A stretch of 64,000 bases of DNA from Clarkia xantiana subsp. parviflora (taxonomy: Eukaryota; Streptophyta; Magnoliopsida; Myrtales; Onagraceae), in NCBI GenBank assembly GCA_036873135.1, contig JAPTYO010000001.1:48657774-48721773 (forward strand). Direction: 5' to 3'. A program made the position numbers and the translations under genes. Below, piece after piece: positions 10,258-22,909 of the stretch. Numbering within the stretch: the stretch's first letter is position 1; the number at the start of each line of letters is the position of its first letter. The notes beneath the pieces were generated by a model. It was not told the DNA's origin and did not search any database. It was given only the letters and a program-made list of their open reading frames with translations.

Positions 10258-12750
10258 GCTCCTAACGTGATCGACTGGATTAGTGTCTTCGCACATGAGA
10301 ATGCATCTCTGGGTCATACTAGAGAAACAATGCAAGTTGATCACGTATTCACGTTGCAAGTTGATCACATATTCACGTGAGGAGTACGTGACAGATTCTG
10401 TCAAATTATAACTAAATCGCCAAAGCGGATGGAGGTACCTATATAGCTAGTTGCTTATCACTAAATTTTAGCTAGCTAGTTATTTAGTTTAAAAATAAAA
10501 GCTTTAAGCTAGGTAGATACATTTTCAAGTAAATTAGTTCTCGTATGTTGTTTGATTATTTAGCCACACATACGTATGCATATGTATACGTGAAAGCAAG
10601 CAAGCAAAGAAGCAAGGATATATGATGATTCGGTCAAGTCAATCACTTGAGAATGGGGAAACCCCAAAACCCCTTTGCTTTTTTTAGGGGTGCATTCTTG
10701 TTGCTTTTGATGATTAATGGAAAACGTTTTGTGCGCTCGACACTACACTGTTTTGGGGAGTGACGATACTCCCTCCTCCACCTTTACATTATAAAGCAAC
10801 TTGGTCCCCATTCTTTCTTTTCCGGCAACAATAACCCTCCCTCTCCATTCATTATTATTACTTTTTAAATACACTAGGCAGGCAGTCATTATAATTTAAA
10901 TATCATTCTTTCTATTTATTATTATTTGCTCTTCTTTTGTTGGATAAGTTCGGTCGATCAGGAGTATTTATTTGTTTATTTATTTTTTAAAATTACATCT
11001 TGAATTGGTAAAAGCCTGCAAATTGCGCATCTAATTAAGCGCTTTTCTAGAACTTCTATTGTGTTACTTTACAAATTCCATTAACCAAATATATATTATA
11101 CCACATTCAATTTCGAAGTATCGGAAAGCCCCCTCTATCTATCTACATATATAGAAGAGAAACTTTACGGTCGGTCCTCAACTAAATCTTCTATTCTATT
11201 GATAATTAATAATAATAATCTACGAATTATCTCGATAGGGTTGCCACTGCATGCATGCCATGCACGAAAGCAAATCCCAAACTCAAACCATTCAACGACT
11301 CCACGTGGCACATTGATTGGTGGGTGTGATTGCTGAATCATCCATATATAATAGAGTATATAATATAATAATTGATTCTGCCATTATTACCTTTTTATTA
11401 TTTATTTATATTTATAATCGATAGATATTAAAAAAAAGAGCAGAAGCAAGGCAAGGGCCAAGGAGTGGCCATTATTTGTGAGATCTGATACGCTATGATA
11501 GCTTGCAAAAAAGTTTTTGGAGGAGCACAACGGCGGGACCCACCAAATCCAACCAGCCACATAACATCATCATTGAGTTGTCCAGCAACAGTACTACTCG
11601 TAATAAGTTCCATTTTATTTTATTTATTGTAATTATTATTAATTAATAATTTAATTAATGAATGCGGCCGTGTGCATGCGACTGAACTGGACTTATTGTT
11701 TTCTGGGACGTATCAATAAATATCATTCATTCGATTTCTTTCCCTATATCAGCGCCTTTTTAATTATTGCGCCAAGTGATGAATTTTATTTATAATGGTA
11801 CCCATCATTTATTCACAGTTATATATATCTTCTTCTATCCTTATTATTTGATTCTTCAATTATTGCACACAATATTATAAGATACGCATAGATCCAGACT
11901 CCAAAAAATAGAAGCCAAATTTGGTCCCTTGACTTGCAACTACCCTACCATATAGGCAGCACAACTATAACAACTCTATTTGCTCAAGAATTACAAGTCA
12001 AAGGTCCAAGTTTACCAATCCACAATTCAGTGGGTCGTTTTAGTGTAATTCACAAATATTATGCCGTGCTACTAATTTTCTATATAGTCCGAGGGTGAAC
12101 CCATTCAACGTAACATTTGTCATTATCAATGGCAAAATGCAAACTCTAGGGATATATAGTTCCATTGGCAAAAAAAAAAAAGGTATACATAGTTTCCAAA
12201 AAATTTACATTCTATTTAAAAAAAAAACAATTAATTAATAACTAATTAAGTTCAACTTGATAAACTATACTATTAGCAATTATTAGTTAAAATAGCAAAA
12301 CTATCATAATTCATGAGATGTCTCCCAAAGAACCATCTTAATCGAACTCGTGATGTGAAATTTCATTATTCATTTCATCCCAAGATTTCCAAGAGTCTCA
12401 CAATAGAACAATTCAAGTAGTTTTACTTAATTTGTATTTTGTTTAAATTGACATATCTGATCTTTTGTTTTAATTTTATACATTTTAAGTACCAAATAGT
12501 AGAATTAGTCGCATCTTGAGCTAGGTAGAACAGCTTGACCCTAGCTAGCAAGGAATCACGTGAATGAAGGAAAAGCCAAAACGGTGATGATGATGAGATA
12601 TAGTAGCCTTCTTCAAGTTCCCCGATCGAATCAGAACCCACCCATCAAATCAAAACCCCACAACCCTGAAGCTTAGCTTTTCATGTGGGCCGCCTAATTA
12701 CTTTCTTTGCTTGTTTGTTTCTTCTCTTCATATATATATATATATATACG
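10258..12750. other. Gene desert with less AT-rich islands
   Basis: No gene is seen. Non-repetitive islands occur at about 10600-10830, 11260-11335 and 11430-11610. They contain words known from plant promoters, including CCACGTGG-like (near 11300) and ATTGG/CCAAT boxes. Since the next gene on this side is a developmental GATA regulator, these are candidates for distant regulatory DNA, by inference only. Confidence 0.45.
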
Positions 12751-13567
12751 GGTTAAGTGTCATTTTGGTACTACATGTTTGCACAAATTACACTGTTTAT
12801 ACCTTTAGTATTTTTTTTGTACGAATTTGTACCATAAGTTTCAAAACCTTACTGTTTTGGTACTTCCGTTACCATTCCGTCAAAAACGGCCGTTAAATGG
12901 CATGTGCCATGCACATAAGCAGCAAAAAACTTTCAATTTTGTTACAATTTAGTCCAACTAATACATCCATAACTTTTATTTTGTTCAATTTAGTCTTTCA
13001 AAACCAAACAATTTTCCCAAATTGACCTAGCCGGACCTAGCCATGGGCTAGGTGCGACCCTGGATCGGGGTCACCGGGCCCAGGCGACCCTGACCCAGGG
13101 TCGGACCTTGCCCTAGGCTAGGTCCAGCTAGGTCAATTGGGACATAGCCCTAACTCAATTGGGGTTAGGTCCCAATTGACCTAGCCGGACCTAGCCTAGG
13201 GCTAGGTCCGACCCTAGGTCAGGGTCGCCTGGGTTCGGTGACCCCAACCCAGGGTCGGACCTAGCCCATGGCTAGGTCCGGCTAGGTCAATTTGGGAAAA
13301 TGGTTTGGTTTAGAAATTTTAGGACTAAATTGAACAAAATAAAAGTTAGGGATGTATTAGATGGACTAAATTGTAACAAAATGAAAGTTTTGGGCTGCTC
13401 ACGTGCATGACACATGCCATTTAACGGCCGTTTTTGACGGAATGGTAACGGAAGTACCAAAACAGTAAGGTTTGGAAACATATGGTACCATTTCGGTACA
13501 AAAAAAATACTAATAGTATGAACAGTGTAATTTTTGCAAACATGTGGTACCAAAAGGACCCTTAACC
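12751..13567. mobile_element. Foldback MITE, Mutator-like type
   Basis: An 817-bp near-perfect palindrome. The left arm (GGTTAAGTGTC...) is matched inverted by the right arm ending ...CTTAACC, with arms of about 400 bp and the centre near 13155. The middle is GC-rich, made of CTAGGTCCG and GACCCTGG-like words. Its organisation (GGTTAA ends, TTTTGGTAC words, TTAACGG and TTTAGTCC blocks) matches the element at 61761-62297, which has a clean 9-bp duplication. No target duplication is readable here because the left flank is a TA repeat. It encodes no protein. Confidence 0.85.
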
Positions 13568-13761
13568 TTTACCTATATTATTCGCATGCATGCAGTTAGT
13601 ACTTATATTAGTTGTAAGTAATTATTAGCTAGGCATTAGCTGAGTTGATTTTGCAAGATAATTGAGTATGTGATTAGCCCTCGATTTATGCAATTAGTTT
13701 ATATATTAGTCATCAGTGTCCTAAATATAAAGAAAAATCTCCTCTCATTGTATTATTTAAA

Positions 13762-14144
13762 ATCATCAGAATAGTTTACATAATTTATATTCTTTAAAAA
13801 AAATTATGAGATATTTATGTATATTTTAAATAATATTTAAAGTTAAGATATATAAATAATATTTATCTTTAATAAATAACTATATTTCTTAAATATATTT
13901 TATTATTAAACTTTTCAAATATCACCAATAACATCTTAACATTAATTATGAAATGAATTAATTTGAAATTAAAAGTTAGTTATGTAATAAGATAGTAACA
14001 TATATATTAAATTTAAAGAATATATATATATATATATATATATATATCGCGTTTTTTTTATTAATATTATGTAAAACTATTTTATCGATTTTTTTTTCCA
14101 TACATTGCATAAAAATATGAGTATAAAACCATCGTGGACGCTCC
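13762..14144 (-). mobile_element. MITE, GAGCATCCACAGTGG family, copy 1
   Basis: About 380 bp that share ends and an internal block (TTAAATATATTTTATTATTAA and onward) with 21813-22232. On the minus strand it begins GGAGCGTCCACGATGG and on the plus strand ATCATCAGAATAG, a decayed inverted terminus. An expanded TA repeat sits at about 14021-14047. It is older than copy 2 because the ends match less well. Confidence 0.6.
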
Positions 14145-17100
14145 AAGTCAGGATTTTTAGATGTTTACCACAATGAAAGTTATTCCCACCAATATATCTC
14201 ACCGCGCTACATTCATTCCTAAATTAAATCGCAAAACAAATATACACTTGCATATTTTTACAGCGTGTGTATATATATGATTAGCATCAATATCTAATGT
14301 AGTTATAGTATTAGAGAGAATATTAATTATTTTAGAGAGAAAGAGAAAGGATAAAGAATAGAACTAGAGGAAGGACAGTAGAGATAAATAAAGTATCTTA
14401 AAATAGGATACTCTGTAATCATCAAAGCAACGTCTATTATGCATCTGTTTCTTCTTGGCTTGTAGACTGGGAAACCTTTTGAGTCAAAGATACATACGAC
14501 AACTACCCCCTATATATATACCAAAAGAAACCAAAGGAAAAGTCTCCTTAATTAATCACTTCACTTTCTTCTTAATCAAATCTTATCATGCATATATGTT
14601 TTTGGATTATTATAATCAGTTAAGCTATATCAAAAACCTCAAACATTATGCTTTTTATGTAGTTGATGATTGATTGATATGTAACAATCTTTTATATTTA
14701 TATAGCTAAATAATAATAAATTATGTTTATTTCATTTCATATTAACTTTTAATACACCTTTTTTTTATGTTGTTAAATGATGTAACAAATATTAAAATGT
14801 TATTAATTAGACATTACTACTTATGTTAACTTTTTTTTTTCCTGTTTGAAACTTGATACCGCCATCATGCCATGTAAGTAAAAAATACCACATCGCCCAA
14901 ATAAAAGTAATATATTTTAATCACCATCTTCGTAGTATTCATCATAATCTTCATTTGCTTATTCAAATTTTTTAAAAATCGAACCCAACAAGTTCCTAAG
15001 TTTCAAGCAACATCCGTTGTTACATTTTAATTGAACCAACAACAATATTTTTTAGTCTCATAACACCATAACACATATATATTGTTTAATTCCTGAGATG
15101 GTGTTTTCAACAAGATTCAAATTCGATTCACTCTTTAAAATGCAATTTATTTTACCTTATTATTAGTTTCTTTGTTATTTCCATTTTCAAACTTGTTAGT
15201 CATACTCCAACGAATTTATCATTCAAACTCGATTCATTTTAACGACGTTTTTTTTTTTTACCGAAACCAATTTTGATATGACCCAAATTAATTTAAATTA
15301 AATTAAAAGAAGAGTAAGAACACAACCAACCAAAGTCATCCTCTGGAGTATCAATATTCGATGGCCGATCAAAATTAAGATTCAAAAAACATGAAGAGAG
15401 AGAGGGAGAATCAGATCGTCTTGAGATTGGTGAAGGGGGGGTTATATATAGTTCGACAAACGGGAGGACCTCCGCTTTTCAAAAGATGCTCCCCATTCCA
15501 TTTTGTTTTCTAATATATAAACCTCCAAATTACCCCCAACACACAAACAAGACCAACGATTAGCCCAAGAATGAATCCATCCATCTCATACTAACAATAT
15601 TACTTATTTATTTATACTTTCTTTTTTTAAATCAAATTGTCAATCGCAACACTTAATTAATCCAATTGCTAGCCACGGTGAACGTATAATATATATTCTT
15701 TTTAATTTAACTCTTTATGTATGTATAAGCTGAAATATTTTATAAATACACTTATGCTCATCATATAGAAATTTAATAATTATAATTAAATACACGACGG
15801 TTTAATTTGCATATAGTGCCTTCAGTGTAGTCAAATTTGAACATTTTTATTGTAAAAAGAGTGAACTAATATGGTGAGTTATTATCTTGAAAGTATTTTA
15901 ATGTGCCTATATTAAAAGTAATCTTAATCACAATTGTGGTAACTGGTAATTGGATTATACACTGGCAAGAAGGGAACTTCTGTAAATATACTATAAATAA
16001 ATTTTAATAATCGTAAGTTCAGAAGCAGTAAAAATACAGCAAAATAAACATCTTAATTAATTGTTAATAATAATTTTGAGTTTATTAGAAAATTAGTTTT
16101 ATTAATTTTTAATATTATTATGAAGAGTTTTGTATTTAAGTATGTAATTTACATGATATAAATGTAATCTATCTCTCACTCGCTCTCTGCCCCCAACAGA
16201 TTACACGTGCAGTGATGTTGTTTTATTAAGGGGGATTACTAATAGCTTACGTGTTGGTGGAGATGAATGATTGTACTTATGCTTTCTATGCCTACCCAAA
16301 TCCAACCCCCCCTTGCTATCTCCAAAGTAAATCCAAACCCTTTCCTAGTTTCGAGACTGACACTAAGTTAGACACACCCCTTGATTATGTTTTTTTTATT
16401 TTGTTTTCCCTAAAAAAAAAAAAAAAGAAGCCAAATCTATTAAAAATGATTATGGTTTTAATAGAAGACTGAATCCAGTATTCCAGTTGATCGAATATGA
16501 TATGTGGTTTGGAGAATAATATTAATGAATATTATGGTTAATAATATTTATTAAGCTAATAAAAAATAGTAATTCCTTACTAGTAAAATATTGTTTTTAT
16601 TCTAGAATAATACATGCTTCTACTGTTATAGTTAATTAAATAATCATAAATACTCTTTTCATTTACAAAAGCCAGAAATAATGAACTTGAAATATCGATA
16701 AATCACTAAATTGGTTCGAAACCCGACCTCGTCGTTAATCATATAAAATGATGTAGCGTTGCGTTTCATCCTTAATCAGATGTAAATTGTTCAATTCCGC
16801 TAGTAGTTATGTGAATAAAAACATATTCATAGCCAGCAATTTATATCTTAAAGACTAATCAGGTGTAAGTGAAAATTAATTTAGACATTAAATATGTTAT
16901 AGGAGCTCCCCAAACATTTAAAACCAACCCGCGGAAAAAAATAGTAAAAAATAATGTACCAAGCAAGGAATGAATTACGATTGGAGGAGAAAGGAGCGTG
17001 CCACTCCATACAAGGTGTAGCGCGTGGGGAAGGGAAGGAGAGACAACTATTCCATTTTCCTTGGGAGGCTGGTAATGTTCACGCAGAGAGCAGAGATATA

Positions 17101-18019
17101 TGGGTTATGGCACAAATTTCCATTTTCTGTTTCTTATTATGATAATTTTTTAACCAAGTAATCTGAGGTGTGTGATTATCCCGAAAGGAATAATTTACTG
17201 ATTCATTTAAGTAAGATGATTTTTCCCTAAATATCTAGATATTTAAGGGTTGACAATTCCTAGTTTCATTATAGCATAAAAATATTTAGACAGAAATTAA
17301 AAATAATATCATGTTTGATAAAAATAATATAAAAATTAAGATTTACATTTAAAAACTTTATTAAGAAAACAGTAAATTTTACATAATTGATATTACAATT
17401 AGAAGGATAAATTAATTTGAAGAAGTGACAGTCAGTCGATAATAATATGAGGGAGGAGGGCCGTCTCGTGATCGGTGAATTGCAGATCCATGGAAGACTG
17501 TTCCCTTCAGTCACGTGGGCTCCTTTTGACTACCCCTGACCATTTTCTTTGCCTTATTATTATTCATTCCACTAAATAAAAACCTCCATTCTATTTCTAT
17601 ATATTATATTTTCTCAGCAGTAAAAATTAATAATGTATACACAATACACATACGGTGGTTCGGTGAGTCGAGTCCTACTGCCATTATAATAATTAAATTA
17701 ATAATATAGATTAATATTAGTAGCATGCAAAGTGGGGCCCACACTATCATATTTCATTTGACGACAACGTGGACGACTGCACCTGCTGACTGGCACTTTC
17801 TCTCTCTAGATTTTCTTTGGTTGCATTGCAGTGGTTGAGTTGAAGCAGTATATAATTGCCATCCATCGCCCTCACTTAACTATTTGCTCGTACTGTCACC
17901 TCTTCTATACTTGTTAGCTATAAACACTCTTCTCTTCTCTTCTTCTCTTTCACTTGCACTTCATCTTCTTCATTTCTCTACCTAGGGTTTTCAGTTCCAC
18001 TTCACTTCAACTTTCCATT
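14145..18019. other. AT-rich region and promoter side of the GATA gene
   Basis: No gene is seen until the GATA transcription factor. An unusually GC-rich non-repetitive island lies at about 16950-17125. Nearer the gene, a TATAAAC box at 17919-17925 is about 100 bp before the start codon and is followed by a CT-rich leader (17926-18019), typical of a plant 5' UTR. Confidence 0.5.
17919..17925 (+). promoter_or_regulatory. Likely TATA box of the GATA gene
   Basis: TATAAAC followed by a CT-rich leader of the kind that often surrounds plant transcription starts, about 95 bp upstream of the ATG. Confidence 0.45.
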
Positions 18020-19005
18020 ATGATGCATAATCGGTGCAGCAGCTCCCACAACATGGTGGGCCCCTGCTCCTGCGGCCTCTTCCACACCCAATCAAACTCC
18101 TCCCTTTCCATGCTCTTCTCCTCCATGCCCACCTCCGTCCACAAACCCACCGTCGACGACAACTACGATCCTTACTCTTACCCCAACTCATACGCCTACC
18201 CCTACCCTTACTCCGCCGCCACTTCCGTCGACTGCACCCTCTCTCTCGGAACTCCTTCTACTCGAATGACCGAAGACTCTGCCGTCGACGGCGACGCAAG
18301 AAGAAGCCGCGGCGCCGGTAACGCTGGTGGTGGTGGACAAGAGCGCCGCTCATCCATATCCAACTTTTGCTGGGATATCCTCGGCCAGTCTAAGCACGCA
18401 CCGTCGTCTCAGTCTCAGAAGGGTGCTGCGCGTGGCGGCGGAAGCAACAGTAGCAGCGGCAGCTCCTCCTGCTCCGGCGATCCGCTCCTCGCCCGCCGCT
18501 GCGCTAACTGCGACACCACCTCCACTCCGCTTTGGAGAAACGGCCCTAGAGGACCTAAGGTATATTAATATATTATTATATATGTATGTATATGTATGGC
18601 AGTTGAAGAAGATGAGGCGACGCGATGTTTTATTTTATTTTTTATTATTGCCATTTCTAATAATAAATTGTTTTTTAAAAAACGCAGTCGCTGTGCAACG
18701 CGTGTGGTATCCGTTTCAAGAAAGAGGAGAGGCGTGCGAGCGCGGCGGCGGCCAGCGCGAATACAGGTCCGTCCGGCGGAGGAAGCGGCGGAATGGAGTC
18801 ACAGCAGCTGTACAGCCACCACAACCACTACAGTTCCTGGGGGTCAGCTCAAGCGGCGCCGCAGCAGAAGATGCCATGCTACGGAAACGAGTTCCGATTC
18901 ATCGACGATGACGGTCGTGATTCCGACAACGGAATTTCGTTCCTGTCGTGGCGGCTCAACGTCACCGACCGACCCAGCGGACTGGTCCACGACTTCACCA
19001 GATAA
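18020..19005 (+). CDS. HAN: HANABA TARANU-type GATA transcription factor
   Basis: Two exons, 18020-18559 and 18688-19005, encode 285 residues; the 128-bp intron is phase 0 and splits the zinc finger, as in family members. The B-class GATA finger has the spacing C-x2-C-x18-C-x2-C with cysteines at residues 161, 164, 183 and 186, and would bind GATA motifs in the nucleus. Upstream are the HAN-type N-terminal motif with its cysteines (GPCSCGLFH) and the DCTLSLGTPSTR motif; the end FLSWRLNV...LVHDFTR is also typical of HAN. These mark it as a HAN or HAN-like (GATA18/19/20) protein, a regulator of meristem and floral-organ boundaries in Arabidopsis. Exons are much richer in GC than the flanks. The start is the first of two adjacent ATGs; the longer frame upstream has no ATG. 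Which paralogue it is cannot be settled here. Confidence 0.96.
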
Positions 19006-19693
19006 AATAAAAATAGAATAAAATAATTAGTTGATTAGTTTTGATTGGACGATGAAGAAAAAGTTAGGATCTAAGAATCCCAAGATGACGTGAAGTAATG
19101 AAGGTAGCTGTTGTTGATGATGGTGATAGTTAAAAATGTGGTCAAATTCTTTTTCTTTTGGTCTTTTGTCTTTGTTTTTATTGTTGTTTCAAATTTCTCT
19201 CCAGTCTGAATGAATGTGGAGTTGGAGTAGAAAATAGGATAAATGTATGTTCTTTATTTGCGCTTTTGTTCTTTCAGTTTATTAATTATATATAATATAA
19301 CGCTAATTAAACTTTTATTGTCATTACACTTTTCTATGTTTCATATGTAGAAATGATGATCTTCCTTAACATATATATATATACATTATTATGAGATGAT
19401 GGTATGGTAATGGTAGGATTCAGAAGAAGAAGAAGAGAAATGAATAAAAATAATATTTACTGAAATTGATAACTGAGGGAGATGATGGTGAAGGTTGAAT
19501 GCATTGAATTCAGATGCCACAAGGAAACAGAAGATGATGATCCAATTGGAATGGGTAATCAATATGTTCCCTTTACTGTTTCTGATCTGCTCAGTATTAC
19601 TGTAGAGAGTCAGAGGTACATGAAAATGGGTTTTGTCCTTATTCTGTTTCAATTGACTAGGGCAGAGAGCAAACTGACCAGACCTGCTTTTCA

Positions 19694-19750
<57 letters not shown>
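19694..19750. repeat. (ATT)n microsatellite
   Basis: About 18 uninterrupted ATT/TTA units. The leucine run in one translation is simply this repeat. Confidence 0.97.
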
Positions 19751-20341
19751 TCCCTACGTCACTATAAATATTATTCATCTTTCCTCAATAACATGTATTT
19801 AGTTATTTACCATTATATTTCAATTTTTTTTTTAACCATTATGTGCTATTTACTTACATTTTCTATATGATGATTCAGGATCCTAAATAACATTTAAGAT
19901 TTATTTTTGCAAATATTAGATTGAATTGAATTCATTATTTGAAAATTTGTACAGTACATACTTGATTTATTCAAAATAGCCAAAATGAATAAGCAATATG
20001 AAATATGATATCCAAATAATTTAAATGTATTATAAGTGACATTGTTTGATAGTAAATGTATCACTAGTACTGGACTTTCTATTGGAACTTTTTCTACATC
20101 TGTCAACTATTCTTGTTATAGTTATTTCACTAAAATTTGATTTTTTGTGTGTAGATAATTAGTTAAAATGCGATTAATAATATGTAATTTATTTATTGAA
20201 ATTAATTTCTACATATTTACCATCTGTCAAATGCAAAAGCGCTAAACAAATCGTCAGTTAGAATAACAATAGTTGTAATTAAGTAGATAATATAGAATGA
20301 CATTCACAAAAGACAGTTTGCTCACCATGGTGTTTATATTT

Positions 20342-20343
<2 letters not shown>

Positions 20344-20372
<29 letters not shown>
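20344..20372. repeat. Poly-T tract
   Basis: Roughly 29 consecutive T. No adjacent element was recognised that it would belong to. Confidence 0.9.
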
Positions 20373-20375
<3 letters not shown>

Positions 20376-21812
20376 GTTATAGTTTTATGAGTTGTCAACT
20401 TGTTAGTCGTTACAGGGTTAAAACTACGATTTTGAAATATGTAGGACTAAAGTCTAATTGATTATTATTCAGTAATCAGTATACTTTTAACGAGTAATCC
20501 GTATGTGTATGAAAACCGAAATTGCGATCCGCAGACCGAATGGAAAGACGGTGTTTTTAACTGAGGTCCGTACTGATCACGATCTCCTTAAGGCAATTTA
20601 GCCACACCTCACCCTCATGTTATGCAACGAAGTTTAATAAAAGATGATCACCTCCCTAGATACAACAGTGTCGTTAAAACGAATCGTGCACACAATTCGT
20701 TCAATCGAACCGAACCATACCTGAACTCAAAATAAGAATATGAGACCCGAGAATAGAATAATAAGAACAACTGAATTCAGAACAAGACCAAAATCTTAGA
20801 AGTAGTAAGTCACGAAAATGGAGGTGAAGAAGTTGAAGCGCTACGTTGCGTAAGTATTTCGAAATTATGGAAAAAAATTCGAATTTCATAGTATATTTTT
20901 GTAAAGAAATACTATCTATATTTATACTGAATATAGACAGTATATATTCTGCCGCGTATAAAATATTATGCGCGAATATTATTCGGTATACATTTTGAGA
21001 CTAAAATAAACCATCAATGTGATGATAATATATCATCTGGCGGCATTCAAATTTGGTTAATTATTAGTGTTCAATTGACTCATATAATATTGTTGGGCCT
21101 GCAGCCCATATGATCGCATGGGTTCTGAATTCTGATGCATTAAGTAAGCACAATCGAAATTCCACAAACATGATTTGGGATTCTAATTCCTACCTACAAC
21201 TGGCATGTAACACTCCGCAATTTGGAACCACATCCATGACTATTATTTATAACTAATAGGGATCAAGGCAGAAATTTATTTTAGTGCAAGTAAATGTTAT
21301 AGAGTAGAAACAATTAAACAAAAAAAATTACAGTGGTAAACTAATCACATCTTTTAGGTACTGTAAAATTACACAATACTAAAATGAGTTAATTGTCCTA
21401 ATCAGCGCTCCACATTGCTCCGTTTCACGTTATAAGTAAGAGACTGCTTAAATTCAACCATTTTTTTAAAGAGCTTTAAGCTGATAATGAGTTAAGACTA
21501 ATGACCGTTTTTTTTTTTTTTTTGACATAAGTGAAGACAGCAATCTAAGTAAGACTTGGTCCAATTACTCTAGCTTGTGGCGTTACAAATAGTATTAAAC
21601 CCATCTTAAGACCGTGACTGAGGTTGTATGGGAAATGCACGGCTAGCGGAAGATTAATAACTAATCATGGTCTCATTTGTATTGATAAACTAAGTGATGA
21701 CACCTAATAATAGACTGCTCCGGACCAAATTGTGATATCAAATTAAGCTTTAAAAAAAAAAAAACTTGATTCAGACTAGGACTTCGAGCATTAGTTTTAA
21801 GTAGGGCGGGAA

Positions 21813-22232
21813 AAAATTATCCACAGCGGTTTTACATAAATTGTATTCTTTAAAGTTGCCACGTAGACATTTATGTACACTTTAAGTAATACGTAAATTT
21901 AAGACACACGTAAAAAATATTTTCTCTACAATCGTATTACTTAAACATATTCCTTAAATATATTTTATTATTAAATTTTCTAACAACCACCAATAAGATA
22001 TTAGTATTAATTATAAAATGAATTAATATATAATAAAAAATTGGTTATGTAATACATAGTGCATTACTTATATTTAAGGAATGTTTTATGTAAAAACATA
22101 AATTTAAGTGTGAGTCCCATCTTTAAGGAATGCTATGTAAAACCAATGTAGATAGTTTTTGCTGCTTTACTTAAATAAACATGTAGGACCCACGTTTACG
22201 TAATCTTTACGTAATACCACTGTGGATGCTCT
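21813..22232 (-). mobile_element. MITE, GAGCATCCACAGTGG family, copy 2
   Basis: About 420 bp. The minus-strand start AGAGCATCCACAGTGGTATT is matched inverted at the other end by ATTATCCACAGCGGTTTT. The interior repeats subterminal words such as TTTACATA and CCTTAAATAT. Copies lie at 13762-14144 and, partly, from 63591. No transposase. The superfamily is uncertain because no clear target duplication is seen. Confidence 0.7.
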
Positions 22233-22618
22233 TAGTGGGCTTTTCATTTAGTCCATTAAGTAGTGTGAATGACAAATATTTGTTGCCGTCTCGTGAAAAA
22301 CTTCACTTATTCTATAAGTCCCACATCGGACAGTATATAAGCATGATAGGCTCAAGAGAATAATAACTTACTAGATGATAGACTCTCTTTCCGGGCTTAG
22401 AGATAAAGTATTTGTAGTATCAATCATCACATCATATGTTTTAATTTCGTTATTAAACTCATATGATTATTTTTCCGATCTCATATTTTGTTTGAGTTTA
22501 AGTATTAATTCGGTTCAGTTGAACGGATTTATGCATAATTCGTGTCAACAACATTGTGAGTCCGTACACCCTTCATAATACCAACCGACGAGTCGATAAC
22601 CTTCTTATTCAGTGACGC
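22233..22618. other. Intergenic DNA
   Basis: No gene recognised. A GTCCCACATCG word at 22319 resembles the snRNA upstream element but lacks the right spacing to a TATA box (see rejected items). Confidence 0.5.
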
Positions 22619-22860
22619 ACCATCGTAGATGGTCCACCAGAGAGAGATTAAGTTGTATTTGGACCAGATCTAGTCGACGTCGTTCACCATGCGACCAAGA
22701 TAGGCAGCATGATCGGCAAGTACATGGCGCGCTACTTCTTAACATAGGATGTCGTGGGAGTCGTATTTGAAGAGGATGATTCCGATGGTGAAGGCGGCCA
22801 AGATTCCGATAGTGAAAACGGCAATGCGAAAGATAGGAAACTTGGGGAAGAAACCTAAGA
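22619..22860 (-). pseudogene. Fragment of an unidentified membrane-protein gene
   Basis: On the minus strand one frame stays meaningful for about 75 codons apart from two in-frame stops. It reads a hydrophobic stretch (FRIAVFTIGILAAFTIGIIL) that could cross a membrane, followed by a charged region with a sequence like HAAYLGRMVNDVD. The base composition is coding-like and clearly richer in GC than its flanks. I do not recognise the parent gene. It lies directly before a transposon-like inverted-repeat element (22910-23433) and may be a captured or left-over gene piece. Confidence 0.4.
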
Positions 22861-22909
22861 GAAGAATTAAATGCACTACATCCTACCTTAGTTAAAAAAA
22901 AATAATAAT

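Larger units (their letters stand above)
19006..21812. other. 3' flank of GATA gene and intergenic DNA
   Basis: A likely 3' UTR runs to about 19250. The rest has simple repeats and homopolymers and no convincing gene. The stretch 20510-20880 is less AT-rich and looks like an unclassified old repeat or LTR piece, but I cannot assign it. Confidence 0.45.

Noticed and set aside
6494..17918. MicroRNA precursors in the gene desert
   Set aside because: I looked by eye for the mature sequences of the common conserved plant microRNA families and found none; hairpins seen there are MITEs.
17954..18019. N-terminal extension of the GATA protein
   Set aside because: The frame is open upstream but has no ATG; it begins with TTG. 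The family start MMH at 18020 fits.
18034..18911. Alternative-frame ORFs of 95-194 codons over the GATA gene
   Set aside because: Proline-, arginine- and leucine-rich shadows of GC-rich exons; they run across the intron without splicing.
22318..22345. snRNA-type promoter (GTCCCACATCG followed by TATATAAG)
   Set aside because: The distance between the two words (about 16 bases from start to start) fits neither polymerase II nor polymerase III snRNA genes, and no snRNA-like sequence follows.
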